From contig JAPSJU010000115.1 of NCBI GenBank assembly GCA_031178025.1, positions 1-6,575 on the forward strand: a stretch of 6,575 bases of DNA, read 5' to 3'. This DNA is from Agromyces sp. GTDB taxonomy: Bacteria > Actinomycetota > Actinomycetes > Actinomycetales > Microbacteriaceae. Position numbers and translations under genes: made by a program. A model generated the notes under the pieces. That model did not search any database. It saw only the letters and a program-made list of their open reading frames with translations, and was not told the DNA's origin. Of this stretch, positions 1-5,749 are shown in pieces; position 1 is the stretch's first letter, and the number at the start of each line of letters is the position of its first letter.

Positions 1-500
1 CCACCCGCGGACGCATCAACGACGCGCCCCTCTACATCGACGACTCCCCGAACATGACGCTCGTCGAGATCCGCGCGAAGTGCCGGAGGCTGAAGCAGCG
101 GGTCGGGCTCAAGATGGTGGTCATCGACTACCTGCAGCTCATGACGAGCGGCAAGCGCGTCGAGAGCCGCCAGCAGGAGGTCTCGGAGTTCTCCCGTGCC
201 CTGAAGCTGCTCGCGAAGGAGCTCCAGGTGCCGGTCATCGCGCTGTCGCAGCTGAACCGCGGACCGGAGCAGCGCGCCGACAAGATGCCAGCCCTCAGCG
301 ACCTGCGCGAGTCGGGCTCGATCGAGCAGGACGCCGACATGGTCATCCTCCTCCATCGCGAGAGCGCCTACGAGCGCGACAGCCCGCGCGCGGGCGAAGC
401 CGACCTCATCGTCGCCAAGCACCGCAACGGCCCCACGCGCACCATCACGGTCGCGTTCCACGGGCACTTCTCCCGCTTCGCCGACATGGTGCAGGTCTGA
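1..500 (+). CDS. dnaB: Replicative DNA helicase DnaB, C-terminal part (5' end outside window)
   Basis: This is the last 165 residues of the hexameric replicative helicase, which unwinds DNA ahead of the replisome using ATP. The reading frame is open from base 3 and ends at TGA 498-500; the N-terminal domain and Walker A lie upstream of the window. Visible RecA-core landmarks are the Walker B strand VVIDYLQLM (about residues 39-47 of the visible part), the sensor segment PVIALSQLNRG with its glutamine, the DnaB-typical SDLRESGSIEQDADMV block, and the KHRNGPT segment, which supplies the basic residues and arginine finger reaching the neighbouring subunit's ATP. The C-terminus (HFSRFADMVQV) ends at a usual place for the family, so the gene looks intact at this end. 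No intein is seen in the visible part. The next gene is 192 bp away behind its own promoter, so it is probably not co-transcribed. Confidence 0.96.
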   Translation, partial: TRGRINDAPLYIDDSPNMTLVEIRAKCRRLKQRVGLKMVVIDYLQLMTSGKRVESRQQEVSEFSRALKLLAKELQVPVIALSQLNRGPEQRADKMPALSDLRESGSIEQDADMVILLHRESAYERDSPRAGEADLIVAKHRNGPTRTITVAFHGHFSRFADMVQV

Positions 501-537
501 CGCCGGCGAGTCCACGCTCCACCGGATACCGGAACGG

Positions 538-595
538 CGCCGCGTCGGCGACCCTCTGCGCCGCGTCGGCGACTTCTCCGGGCCGCGTCGGCGAC
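538..595. repeat. Three tandemly spaced 14-bp dyad repeats (GCCGCGTCGGCGAC)
   Basis: Three exact copies of GCCGCGTCGGCGAC lie at 539-552, 560-573 and 582-595, with start-to-start distances of 21 and 22 bp, about two helical turns. Each copy contains an inverted repeat, GCCG-CGT-CGGC; in the first two copies one more C/G pair extends the stem to 5 bp. They sit 38 bp after the dnaB stop and upstream of the padR promoter. There is no T-run, so this is not a classical intrinsic terminator. It could be a hairpin cluster that ends or stabilises the dnaB transcript, or a protein-binding array. The spacers (CCTCTGC, TTCTCCGG) are not conserved. Confidence 0.75.
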
Positions 596-623
596 CCCTC
601 GGAGCCGTCCCGGTATTCAGTCT

Positions 624-652
624 TGCTATGTACCGGTACCTGTGCCTACTAT
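624..652 (+). promoter_or_regulatory. Predicted sigma70-type promoter of the PadR/ABC operon
   Basis: TTGCTA at 624-629 (-35, 4 of 6 to TTGACA) and TACTAT at 647-652 (-10, 4 of 6 to TATAAT) are separated by exactly 17 bp. Transcription would begin near 659, giving a leader of about 34 nt before the ATG at 693. This is the only good promoter I see between dnaB and padR. The -10 overlaps the start of the second operator copy, and the spacer holds most of the first. A start codon at 642 for the next gene would precede the predicted transcript, which argues for the later start. Confidence 0.6.
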
Positions 653-662
653 GTACCGGTAC
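626..662. promoter_or_regulatory. Paired palindromic operator, probably bound by the PadR regulator
   Basis: CTATGTACCGGTAC occurs twice, at 626-639 and 649-662, exactly 23 bp apart. Each copy contains the perfect 10-bp palindrome GTACCGGTAC (630-639 and 653-662). The first fills the -35/-10 spacer and the second covers the end of the -10 and the predicted transcription start, so a bound protein would block RNA polymerase. PadR-family repressors commonly bind dyads in their own promoters, and the padR-like gene begins 30 bp downstream, so autoregulation is the natural inference. The left flank ATGT matches the arm usually described for PadR sites, but the matching right arm ACAT is absent here. 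Confidence 0.65.
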
Positions 663-692
663 TCAGCATCACTGACTAGCAGAGCGGGAGCC

Positions 693-1046
693 ATGGGCAA
701 GCAGACCACCGAAATGCTCAAGGGCACCCTCGAGGGCATCGTCCTCGCGATCCTGGCCGTGCGACCGGCCTACGGCTATGAGATCACGTCCCGCCTCCGC
801 GAGCAGGGCTTCGTCGACATCGCCGAGGGGACGATCTACGCCCTCCTCGTCCGGATCGAACAGCGCGGCCTCGTCGACGTCCAGAAGGTCCCCTCGGAGA
901 AGGGTCCACCGCGGAAGGTGTACTCGCTGAACGCATCGGGCGGCGAGGTGCTCGCGGAGTTCTGGAGGACGTGGGGCTTCCTCGCAGAGCGGATCGAACA
1001 GCTCCACCACGCCATCGAACACCCTCGAGAAGAAGGAGAACACTGA
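693..1046 (+). CDS. PadR-family transcriptional regulator
   Basis: This 117-residue protein is a PadR-type winged-helix regulator, a family that usually represses neighbouring efflux or stress genes until a small ligand binds. The N-terminal HTH covers roughly residues 8-80, with the family hallmarks YGYEI (27-31), EGTIYALLVRIEQRGLV (45-61, recognition helix region) and the wing strand GPPRKVYSL (71-79). A short C-terminal helix (about 84-108) would be the dimerisation helix, as in the short PadR subgroup. The ATG at 693 is chosen because it lies downstream of the predicted transcription start and gives the usual N-terminus MGKQTTEMLKGTLEG. Its GGAG motif (687-690) is only 2 nt from the ATG, an unusually tight spacing. 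An upstream in-frame ATG at 642 would lie inside the promoter. It is the first gene of a four-gene operon; two identical palindromes in its promoter suggest autorepression. Confidence 0.92.
   Translation: MGKQTTEMLKGTLEGIVLAILAVRPAYGYEITSRLREQGFVDIAEGTIYALLVRIEQRGLVDVQKVPSEKGPPRKVYSLNASGGEVLAEFWRTWGFLAERIEQLHHAIEHPREEGEH
1033..1038 (+). promoter_or_regulatory. Strong ribosome binding site of the DUF1048 gene
   Basis: AAGGAG (within AGAAGGAG) lies inside the last codons of padR, 10 nt before the ATG at 1049. It fixes the start of the second gene and rejects the longer reading-frame extension reaching back to 971. Confidence 0.8.
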
Positions 1047-1048
1047 TC

Positions 1049-1417
1049 ATGGTCGCGAAGTGGATCGAGACCCTCACCGGCCCGCTCGAGCAGAAGAAGC
1101 AGTACCGGCAGTACAAGGCACGCGTCGAGGCCCTGCCCGAGCCGTACGCCGCCACGGCGAAGGCGCTCGAGCGGTACTTCATGTACTACGCGGGCATCAC
1201 CGACGGTGACACCCTCGTCACCATGCTCGGCGATTCCGCCGACCTCTGGGAGCGTGCGGCGGTCGACGGCACTCCGGTCGGCGCGATCGTCGGCGACGAC
1301 CCGGTCGAGTTCGCGGAGGCGTTCGCGCAGGCCTACGGCGGCGCGCACTGGATCGACAAGGAGCGCGCCCGGCTGGTGAAGGCGATCGAGGATGCGACGC
1401 AGGGGAAGCGCGAATGA
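1049..1417 (+). CDS. DUF1048 family protein
   Basis: This 122-residue protein is small, charged, largely helical and probably cytoplasmic, with no signal peptide or membrane segment. It resembles the DUF1048 family, whose function is not established to my knowledge. Family-like features are an N-terminal helical stretch with KKQYRQYKARVEALPEPY (16-33), a central ALERYFMYYAG helix (39-49), and a C-terminal block VGDDPVEFAEAFAQAY (81-96) followed by WIDKERARLVKAIE (101-114). Such genes are often found between a padR gene and ABC exporter genes in actinobacteria and Firmicutes, as here, suggesting an accessory role in regulation or exporter function. It starts 2 bp after the padR stop and its TGA overlaps the ATG of the ATPase (ATGA at 1414-1417), so translational coupling is likely. 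Confidence 0.88.
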   Translation: MVAKWIETLTGPLEQKKQYRQYKARVEALPEPYAATAKALERYFMYYAGITDGDTLVTMLGDSADLWERAAVDGTPVGAIVGDDPVEFAEAFAQAYGGAHWIDKERARLVKAIEDATQGKRE

Positions 1418-2226
1418 GGTCGGACCCAGCCATCCGCGTGCGCGGAGTCGAGAAGTCATTCAAGGACCTGCGCGTACTGCGAGGCGTCGACTTCGACGTC
1501 GATGCGGGGACCATCTTCGCGCTGCTGGGATCGAACGGTGCGGGCAAGACCACGCTGGTGCGGATCCTGTCGACGCTGCTGAAGGCCGATGCCGGCACGG
1601 CCACGGTGCAGGGCTTCGACGTCGCCGGCGAGCCGGCGAGGGTGCGCGAGTCGGTGAGCCTGACCGGCCAGTTCGCCGCAGTCGACGACGTGCTCACCGG
1701 GCGAGAGAACCTCGTGCTGGTCGCCAGGCTCCGTCATCTCGCGGACCCCGGCTCGATCGCCGACGAACTGCTCGCCCGGTTCGCGCTCGCGGAGGCGGGC
1801 GCCCGTGCGGCGTCGACGTACTCGGGCGGGATGCGCCGTCGACTGGACATCGCCATGAGCCTGATCGGCGAGCCGCCGGTCATCGTCCTCGACGAACCGA
1901 CCACGGGACTCGACCCCCAGGCCCGCATCGAGGTCTGGCAGACCATCAGGGCACTCGCCGAGGGCGGCACGACCGTCCTGCTGACCACGCAGTACCTCGA
2001 CGAGGCCGAACACCTCGCCGACCGCATCGCGATCCTGCACCAGGGCACGATCATCCAGAACGGCACGCTCGCCGAGCTCAGGCAGCTCCTCCCGCCGGCC
2101 GAGGTCGAGTACGTCGAGAAGCAGCCCTCCCTCGAAGAGGTGTTCCTCGCGCTGGTCGGCGACGCCGCGGAGACCGGCGCCGCGGAGACCGGCGACGCCG
2201 CCGGGACCGGAAGGACCCCACGATGA
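1414..2226 (+). CDS. ABC exporter ATP-binding protein, DrrA-like
   Basis: This 270-residue protein is the cytoplasmic ATPase subunit of an ABC-2 type exporter and would power the permease encoded next. In order: Walker A GSNGAGKTT (39-47), Q-loop glutamine in LTGQ (86), signature YSGGM (136-140), Walker B VIVLDE with catalytic Glu161, D-loop GLD (165-167), and a switch position occupied by Gln193 in TTQYLDEAEHLADRI, where most ABC ATPases have His. Gln at this place is common in the DrrA drug-resistance subgroup, so it supports that assignment rather than a defect. After the core comes a family-typical tail (EKQPSLEEVFLALVG, about 235-249) and then a low-complexity end with AAETG repeats. Its ATG overlaps the DUF1048 stop and its TGA overlaps the permease start (2223-2226). 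The substrate cannot be read from the sequence; antibiotics or other amphiphiles are typical. Confidence 0.95.
   Translation: MRSDPAIRVRGVEKSFKDLRVLRGVDFDVDAGTIFALLGSNGAGKTTLVRILSTLLKADAGTATVQGFDVAGEPARVRESVSLTGQFAAVDDVLTGRENLVLVARLRHLADPGSIADELLARFALAEAGARAASTYSGGMRRRLDIAMSLIGEPPVIVLDEPTTGLDPQARIEVWQTIRALAEGGTTVLLTTQYLDEAEHLADRIAILHQGTIIQNGTLAELRQLLPPAEVEYVEKQPSLEEVFLALVGDAAETGAAETGDAAGTGRTPR
2164..2210 (+). repeat. 15-bp tandem repeat encoding an AAETG tail
   Basis: GCCGCGGAGACCGGCG occurs at 2164-2179 and again at 2179-2194, a perfect period of 15 bp. A degraded third unit (GCCGCCGGGACCGG, 2197-2210) follows. It encodes AAETG-AAETG-DAAGTG at the extreme C-terminus of the ATPase, just before the permease start. 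The 15-bp period keeps frame, so copy number could change without breaking the gene. Confidence 0.85.
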
Positions 2227-2987
2227 CCACCCATGTCCTCGGCGACACCGGCGTCCTCACCGGTCGATCGCTGCGCCACATCCTCCGCAGCCCCGACACC
2301 ATCATCACGACCGTGATCACGCCGATCGCCCTGATGCTGCTCTTCGTGTACGTATTGGGCGGCGCGATCCGGACCGGATCGGGTGCGGCGTACCTCGACT
2401 ACATGCTGCCCGGCATCCTGCTCATCACCGTCGCATCCGGCGTCGCCTACACCGCCTACCGACTGTTCCTCGACCTGCGCGGCGGGATATTCGAGCGGTT
2501 CCAGTCGATGCCGATCGCCAGGTCGAGTGTGCTCTGGGCCCACGTACTGACCTCCCTGGTCGCGAACCTGGTCTCGGTGGCGATCGTCATCGGCGTCGCA
2601 CTGGTCATGGGGTTCCGCACCGGAGCGTCTCCGGGCGGGTGGCTCGCAGTCGGCGCCATCCTCATCCTCTTCACGCTCGCGCTCACCTGGATCGCCGTGA
2701 TCGCCGGGCTGACGGCGAAGACCGTCGACGGTGCGAGCGGCTTCAGCTACCCGCTCATCTTCCTGCCGTTCGTCAGCTCCGCGTTCGTGCCGACCGAGTC
2801 GATGCCAGGTCCGGTGGCGTGGTTCGCCGAGAACCAACCGGTGACGTCCATCGTCGACACGATCCGCGCCGTGTTCGCCAGGGAACCCGTCGGCAGCGAG
2901 ATCTGGGTCGCGCTCGCCTGGCTCGTCGGCATTCTCGTCGTGGCCTACGCCGTCGCGATCGCGATCCACCGGCGTAAGGTCAGCTGA
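2223..2987 (+). CDS. ABC-2 type exporter permease, DrrB-like
   Basis: This 254-residue integral membrane protein forms the export channel with the preceding ATPase, probably as a homodimer beside two ATPase copies. About six membrane segments are visible: residues 27-47, 60-79, 105-130, 141-163, 172-190 and 226-248, with a basic C-terminus HRRKVS. The cytoplasmic loop GGIFERFQSMPIARSS (87-102) between segments 2 and 3 is the typical ABC-2 motif for coupling to the ATPase. The block LPFVSSAFVPTESMPGPVAW (181-200) followed by FAENQPVTSIVDTIR is the hallmark of the DrrB/ABC-2 group. The ATG at 2223 is chosen because it overlaps the ATPase stop as ATGA and gives a normal family length. The same frame stays open upstream to 1392, but that part is antiparallel noise under the ATPase gene. 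It is the last gene of the operon. Confidence 0.94.
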   Translation: MTTHVLGDTGVLTGRSLRHILRSPDTIITTVITPIALMLLFVYVLGGAIRTGSGAAYLDYMLPGILLITVASGVAYTAYRLFLDLRGGIFERFQSMPIARSSVLWAHVLTSLVANLVSVAIVIGVALVMGFRTGASPGGWLAVGAILILFTLALTWIAVIAGLTAKTVDGASGFSYPLIFLPFVSSAFVPTESMPGPVAWFAENQPVTSIVDTIRAVFAREPVGSEIWVALAWLVGILVVAYAVAIAIHRRKVS

Positions 2988-3014
2988 CCCCGGGCCCCGG
3001 AACCCCCGCCACGG

Positions 3015-3043
3015 TTGTCGGGCCGCGCCCGCCGTTCTACACT
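3015..3043 (+). promoter_or_regulatory. Predicted promoter of the MobA-like hydroxylase gene
   Basis: TTGTCG (3015-3020) and TACACT (3038-3043), each matching 4 of 6 consensus bases, are spaced exactly 17 bp. The start would fall near 3050, immediately before the repeat cluster at 3050-3093. A protein bound to those repeats would therefore sit downstream of the start and most simply act as a roadblock repressor. Confidence 0.55.
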
Positions 3044-3067
3044 GATCGCGCGATATCGGAATCGCAT

Positions 3068-3093
3068 GTTCGATTATCGAACGGCGCGTTCGA
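3068..3093. promoter_or_regulatory. Three-half-site operator, probably for the IclR-family regulator
   Basis: GTTCGATTATCGAAC (3068-3082) is a perfect 15-bp palindrome with 7-bp arms. A third half-site, GTTCGA (3088-3093), follows 20 bp after the first, so 3077-3093 is itself a dyad (TCGAAC-N5-GTTCGA). A palindrome plus one extra direct half-site is the arrangement I recall for PcaU/PobR-type IclR regulators, and the palindrome resembles the GTTCGATAATCGCAC consensus I recall for PcaR; both comparisons are from memory. Just upstream, GCGAT-N6-ATCGC (3050-3065) is another dyad that may add a site. A close variant occurs at 5813-5827 beside the iclR-like gene. Confidence 0.7.
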
Positions 3094-3132
3094 CTCGGCT
3101 TCGCCGGACCCACGATGAGGTGAGGAAGACCC

Positions 3133-5040
3133 GTGCAGTTCCACCACCACGGCTACGTGTCCGGCGACCCGCGGGTGCTGCCGCCTGCCGGCGTCGGACT
3201 CGATCGCCCCGAGGAACTGCCCGACGCGGTCGACGTCCTCGTCGTCGGCACGGGACCCGCCGGGATCGTCACCGCCGCACAGCTCTCGCAGTTCCCGAAG
3301 GTCGTCACCCGCATCGTCGAGCGGCGCAGTGGACGACTGCGGATCGGCCAGGCCGACGGCATCCAGGCCCGAAGCGTCGAGACGTTCCAGGCGTTCGGGT
3401 TCGCCGAGCGCATCACCGCGGAGGCGTACCGCATCACCGAGATGGCGTTCTGGAAGCCGGATCCCGCCGATCCGTCCCGGATCCACCGGGCTGCGGTGAC
3501 CGAAGACGACCCGACGGGCATCAGCGAGTTCCCGCACCTCATCGTGAACCAGGCACGTGTGCTCGACTACTACTCCGAGTTCATGGCGAACGCCCCCACC
3601 CGGATGAAGCCCGACTTCGGCTACGAGTTCCGGGGCCTCACGATCGACGACCAGGCCGAGTACCCGGTCTCCGTGACGCTGCTCCACACGACCGGAGAGA
3701 GGGAGGGACGGGAGCGGATCGTCCGCGCGAAGTACGTCGTGGGCGCGGATGGTGCGCGCAGCTCGGTGCGGGAGGCCATCGGTGCCAGGCACATGGGCGC
3801 CAAGGCGTTCCATGCGTGGGGCGTGATGGACGCACTGGCGGTCACGGACTTCCCGGACATCCGCACGAAGTGCTCGATCCAGTCGGAGGCCGGCAACATC
3901 CTGCTCATCCCCCGCGAGGGCGGGTACCTCTTCCGCATGTACGTGGACCTCGGCGAGGTTCCACCGGACGACCACGGCAGGGTGCGCCAGACGAGCCTCG
4001 AGCAGATCATCGCCAAGGCCAACGGCATCCTCCACCCCTACACCCTCGAGGTGAAGAACGTCGCGTGGCACAGCGTGTACGAGGTGGGCCACCGGCTCAC
4101 CGACCGGTTCGATGACGTCCCCGCCGAGCAGCACGGGAGTCGCACGCCGCGGGTCTTCATCACCGGGGACGCGTGCCACACCCACAGCGCCAAGGCCGGC
4201 CAGGGGATGAACGTCTCGATGCAGGACGGCTGGAACATCGGCTGGAAGCTCGGTCACGTGCTCGACGGCCGAAGCCCCGAGCGGCTGCTCGAGACGTACC
4301 ACGCCGAGCGCCACGTCGTCGCGAAGGACCTGATCGAGTTCGACCGCGAATGGTCGACCCTGATGGCGAAGAAGCCCGAGGAGTTCGAGAGCCCGTCGGA
4401 ACTCGAGGACTTCTACGTCAGGACCGCCGAATTCCCTGCCGGGTTCATGACGCAGTACGCGCCGTCGATGATCGTCGCGGACACCCCGCATCAGGCGCTC
4501 GCGACGGGCTTCCCGATCGGGAAGCGGTTCAAGTCGGCCCCGGTCGAGCGCGTCGCCGACGGCAACCCGGTCCACCTGGGGCATCATCACCGCGCCGACG
4601 GCCGGTGGCGCATCTACGCGTTCGCCGACGCGCCGGCGGCGGGCGAGGCGTCCGCACTCGCGGAATGGGCGAGGTGGATGGCCGAGGCATCCGACTCGCC
4701 GATCGCGATGCACACGCCGGCGGACGCCGACGTCGACGGCATCTTCGACGTCAAGGTCGTCTACCAGCAGCATCACCTCGCAGTGGACCTGGCGCGGGTC
4801 CCGGCACTGTTCCTGCCCCGCACCGGCCCCTTCGGGCTGATCGACTACGAGAAGGTGTACGCCAGCGACCCCCGGCAGGACGTGTTCGAGTCGCGCGGCA
4901 TCGACCGCGGTGGCGCGGTCGTCGTCGTGCGCCCCGACCAGTACGTCGCGCACCTCCTGCCGCTCGAGGACACGGCCGGACTGGCCGCGTTCTTCCGGGG
5001 AGCCCTGCTCGTTCGACGACCGCCGACTCAGGCGCCGTAG
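3133..5040 (+). CDS. mobA: FAD-dependent aromatic hydroxylase, 3-hydroxybenzoate 4-monooxygenase (MobA)-like
   Basis: This 635-residue class A flavoprotein monooxygenase probably uses NAD(P)H and O2 to convert 3-hydroxybenzoate to protocatechuate in the cytoplasm. Visible parts are the FAD dinucleotide fold VVGTGPAG (37-44), the DG motif GADGARSSVRE (204-214), the GD motif FITGDACHTHSAKAGQGMN (342-360), and a C-terminal thioredoxin-like domain (about 455-630) as in phenol hydroxylase and MobA. Residues Asp75, His135, Lys246 and Tyr270 fall where I recall the MobA active-site residues Asp75, His135, Lys247 and Tyr271. Segments such as VMDALAVTDFPDIR, IDYEKVY and VVVRPDQYVAHLLPL are also MobA-like, and the length is close to MobA (about 639). 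The GTG start is forced: the in-frame stop TGA lies at 3121-3123 and AGGAAG (3123-3128) precedes it. Phenol or another hydroxybenzoate remains possible as substrate. Its 3' end overlaps the convergent regulator gene. Confidence 0.9.
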   Translation: MQFHHHGYVSGDPRVLPPAGVGLDRPEELPDAVDVLVVGTGPAGIVTAAQLSQFPKVVTRIVERRSGRLRIGQADGIQARSVETFQAFGFAERITAEAYRITEMAFWKPDPADPSRIHRAAVTEDDPTGISEFPHLIVNQARVLDYYSEFMANAPTRMKPDFGYEFRGLTIDDQAEYPVSVTLLHTTGEREGRERIVRAKYVVGADGARSSVREAIGARHMGAKAFHAWGVMDALAVTDFPDIRTKCSIQSEAGNILLIPREGGYLFRMYVDLGEVPPDDHGRVRQTSLEQIIAKANGILHPYTLEVKNVAWHSVYEVGHRLTDRFDDVPAEQHGSRTPRVFITGDACHTHSAKAGQGMNVSMQDGWNIGWKLGHVLDGRSPERLLETYHAERHVVAKDLIEFDREWSTLMAKKPEEFESPSELEDFYVRTAEFPAGFMTQYAPSMIVADTPHQALATGFPIGKRFKSAPVERVADGNPVHLGHHHRADGRWRIYAFADAPAAGEASALAEWARWMAEASDSPIAMHTPADADVDGIFDVKVVYQQHHLAVDLARVPALFLPRTGPFGLIDYEKVYASDPRQDVFESRGIDRGGAVVVVRPDQYVAHLLPLEDTAGLAAFFRGALLVRRPPTQAP

Positions 5041-5741
5041 GCGCGCGCGATGCGCCGTGCGGCGCGTTGCAGCCGATCGGCGATCTCGGCCTCGGAACGG
5101 GAGAACGAGACGTGGATCACCGCAATGGCGGCAGGCGGCTGCCCGGGCAGGGTCAGCGGCACGGCGACCGACCGCAGCGACGGCACGACCTCGTCATGAC
5201 TGAGCGCGTATCCGCGGCCGCGGCCCTGCTCGAGCTCGGCGCGCAGCGCGTCGGGGACGTCCGCCGGCCACGCACTGTCGGGGAGCCCGAGCAGGATCGC
5301 CTTGCCGGGCCCGCCGCGAGTGATCGGATGCCGATGGCCCGGGCGATAGGAGACGACCGCCCCCGTCTGCCGCGGTGCGGCGCTCACCAGCGTGACGGCC
5401 TCGTCGGTGTCGACGAGTACGGCGAGCAGGCACGTCATGCCGAGCTCGTTCGCGACGTCGTCGAGCTCCGGCAGGGCGAGCTGCTGGAGATCGCGCGCCA
5501 CGCCGGAGGCGAGCGCGGCGAGTCCGGTGCCGAGGGCGAGTCGGCCCCCGGCATCCCTCGTCACGAGGCCGTGCTCCTCGAGGGTGCGCAGCAGTCGGTA
5601 CGTCACCGATCGGTGCACGCCCAGGGCGGCGGCCAGCTCGTCGATCGACAGGTTGCGGTCGGCCGCCGCGAGGATCTCGAGCATGCGGATGCCCCGACCC
5701 AGCGTCTGCGACCCCGCCTGCGCCCGCGTCTCGCTCGTCAC
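5028..5741 (-). CDS. IclR-family transcriptional regulator
   Basis: This 237-residue protein has the IclR architecture: an N-terminal winged HTH (about residues 14-72; LSIDELAAALGVHRSVTYRL followed by LRTLEEHGLVTR) and a C-terminal effector domain (about 85-235) with typical segments SYRPGHRHPITRGGPGKAIL (131-150) and GYALSHDEV (178-186). IclR proteins often control aromatic-acid catabolism (PcaR, PcaU, PobR), binding a pathway acid in the C-terminal domain. The start is GTG at 5741-5739, because GAGGAGGGG (5758-5750) stands 8 nt upstream; the open frame extends much further back, but that part is only GC-driven noise under the opposite gene. It converges with the hydroxylase gene and overlaps it by 13 bp. 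Operator-like repeats in both its own promoter and the hydroxylase leader make it the likely regulator of both. Ligand unknown; 3-hydroxybenzoate or protocatechuate is a guess. Confidence 0.93.
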   Translation of the reverse strand: MTSETRAQAGSQTLGRGIRMLEILAAADRNLSIDELAAALGVHRSVTYRLLRTLEEHGLVTRDAGGRLALGTGLAALASGVARDLQQLALPELDDVANELGMTCLLAVLVDTDEAVTLVSAAPRQTGAVVSYRPGHRHPITRGGPGKAILLGLPDSAWPADVPDALRAELEQGRGRGYALSHDEVVPSLRSVAVPLTLPGQPPAAIAVIHVSFSRSEAEIADRLQRAARRIARAYGA

Positions 5742-5749
5742 CGTGACGT

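Larger units (their letters stand above)
2988..3132 (+). other. Intergenic region: end of exporter operon and leader of the hydroxylase gene
   Basis: The first part is GC-rich. A weak dyad joins CCC..AACC (2995-3004) with GGTT..GGG (3013-3022) across a three-base internal mismatch, without a T-run; I do not call it a terminator with confidence. From 3015 onward the region holds the hydroxylase promoter, its operators and a predicted leader of about 83 nt. AGGAAG (3123-3128) is the ribosome binding site for the GTG start at 3133. Confidence 0.6.

Noticed and set aside
538..595. CRISPR-like array
   Set aside because: Repeats of 14 bp with 7-8 bp spacers are far too short, and no cas genes are present.
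80..679. Plus-strand open frame of 199 codons over the dnaB 3' end
   Set aside because: It is an out-of-frame shadow of dnaB that runs through the repeats and promoter, with Arg/Ala/Pro-rich content.
642..692. Earlier ATG (642) for the PadR-type regulator
   Set aside because: It lies within the predicted promoter and upstream of the transcription start, and the added residues are not typical of the family.
1392..2222. Upstream extension of the permease reading frame, giving a 531-residue protein
   Set aside because: The extension is an Arg/Gly/Pro-rich out-of-frame reading of the ATPase gene. The permease has a clear ATGA-coupled start at 2223 and normal family length from there.
2995..3022. 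Possible terminator after the exporter operon
   Set aside because: The stem is broken by a three-base internal mismatch and no T-run follows. Kept only as a remark on the intergenic region.
3037..4953. Long minus-strand open frame (638 codons) opposite the hydroxylase gene
   Set aside because: It is rich in Arg, Asp, Val and His without any domain pattern, has no ribosome binding site, and mirrors the hydroxylase codons. Such antisense frames are expected at this GC content.
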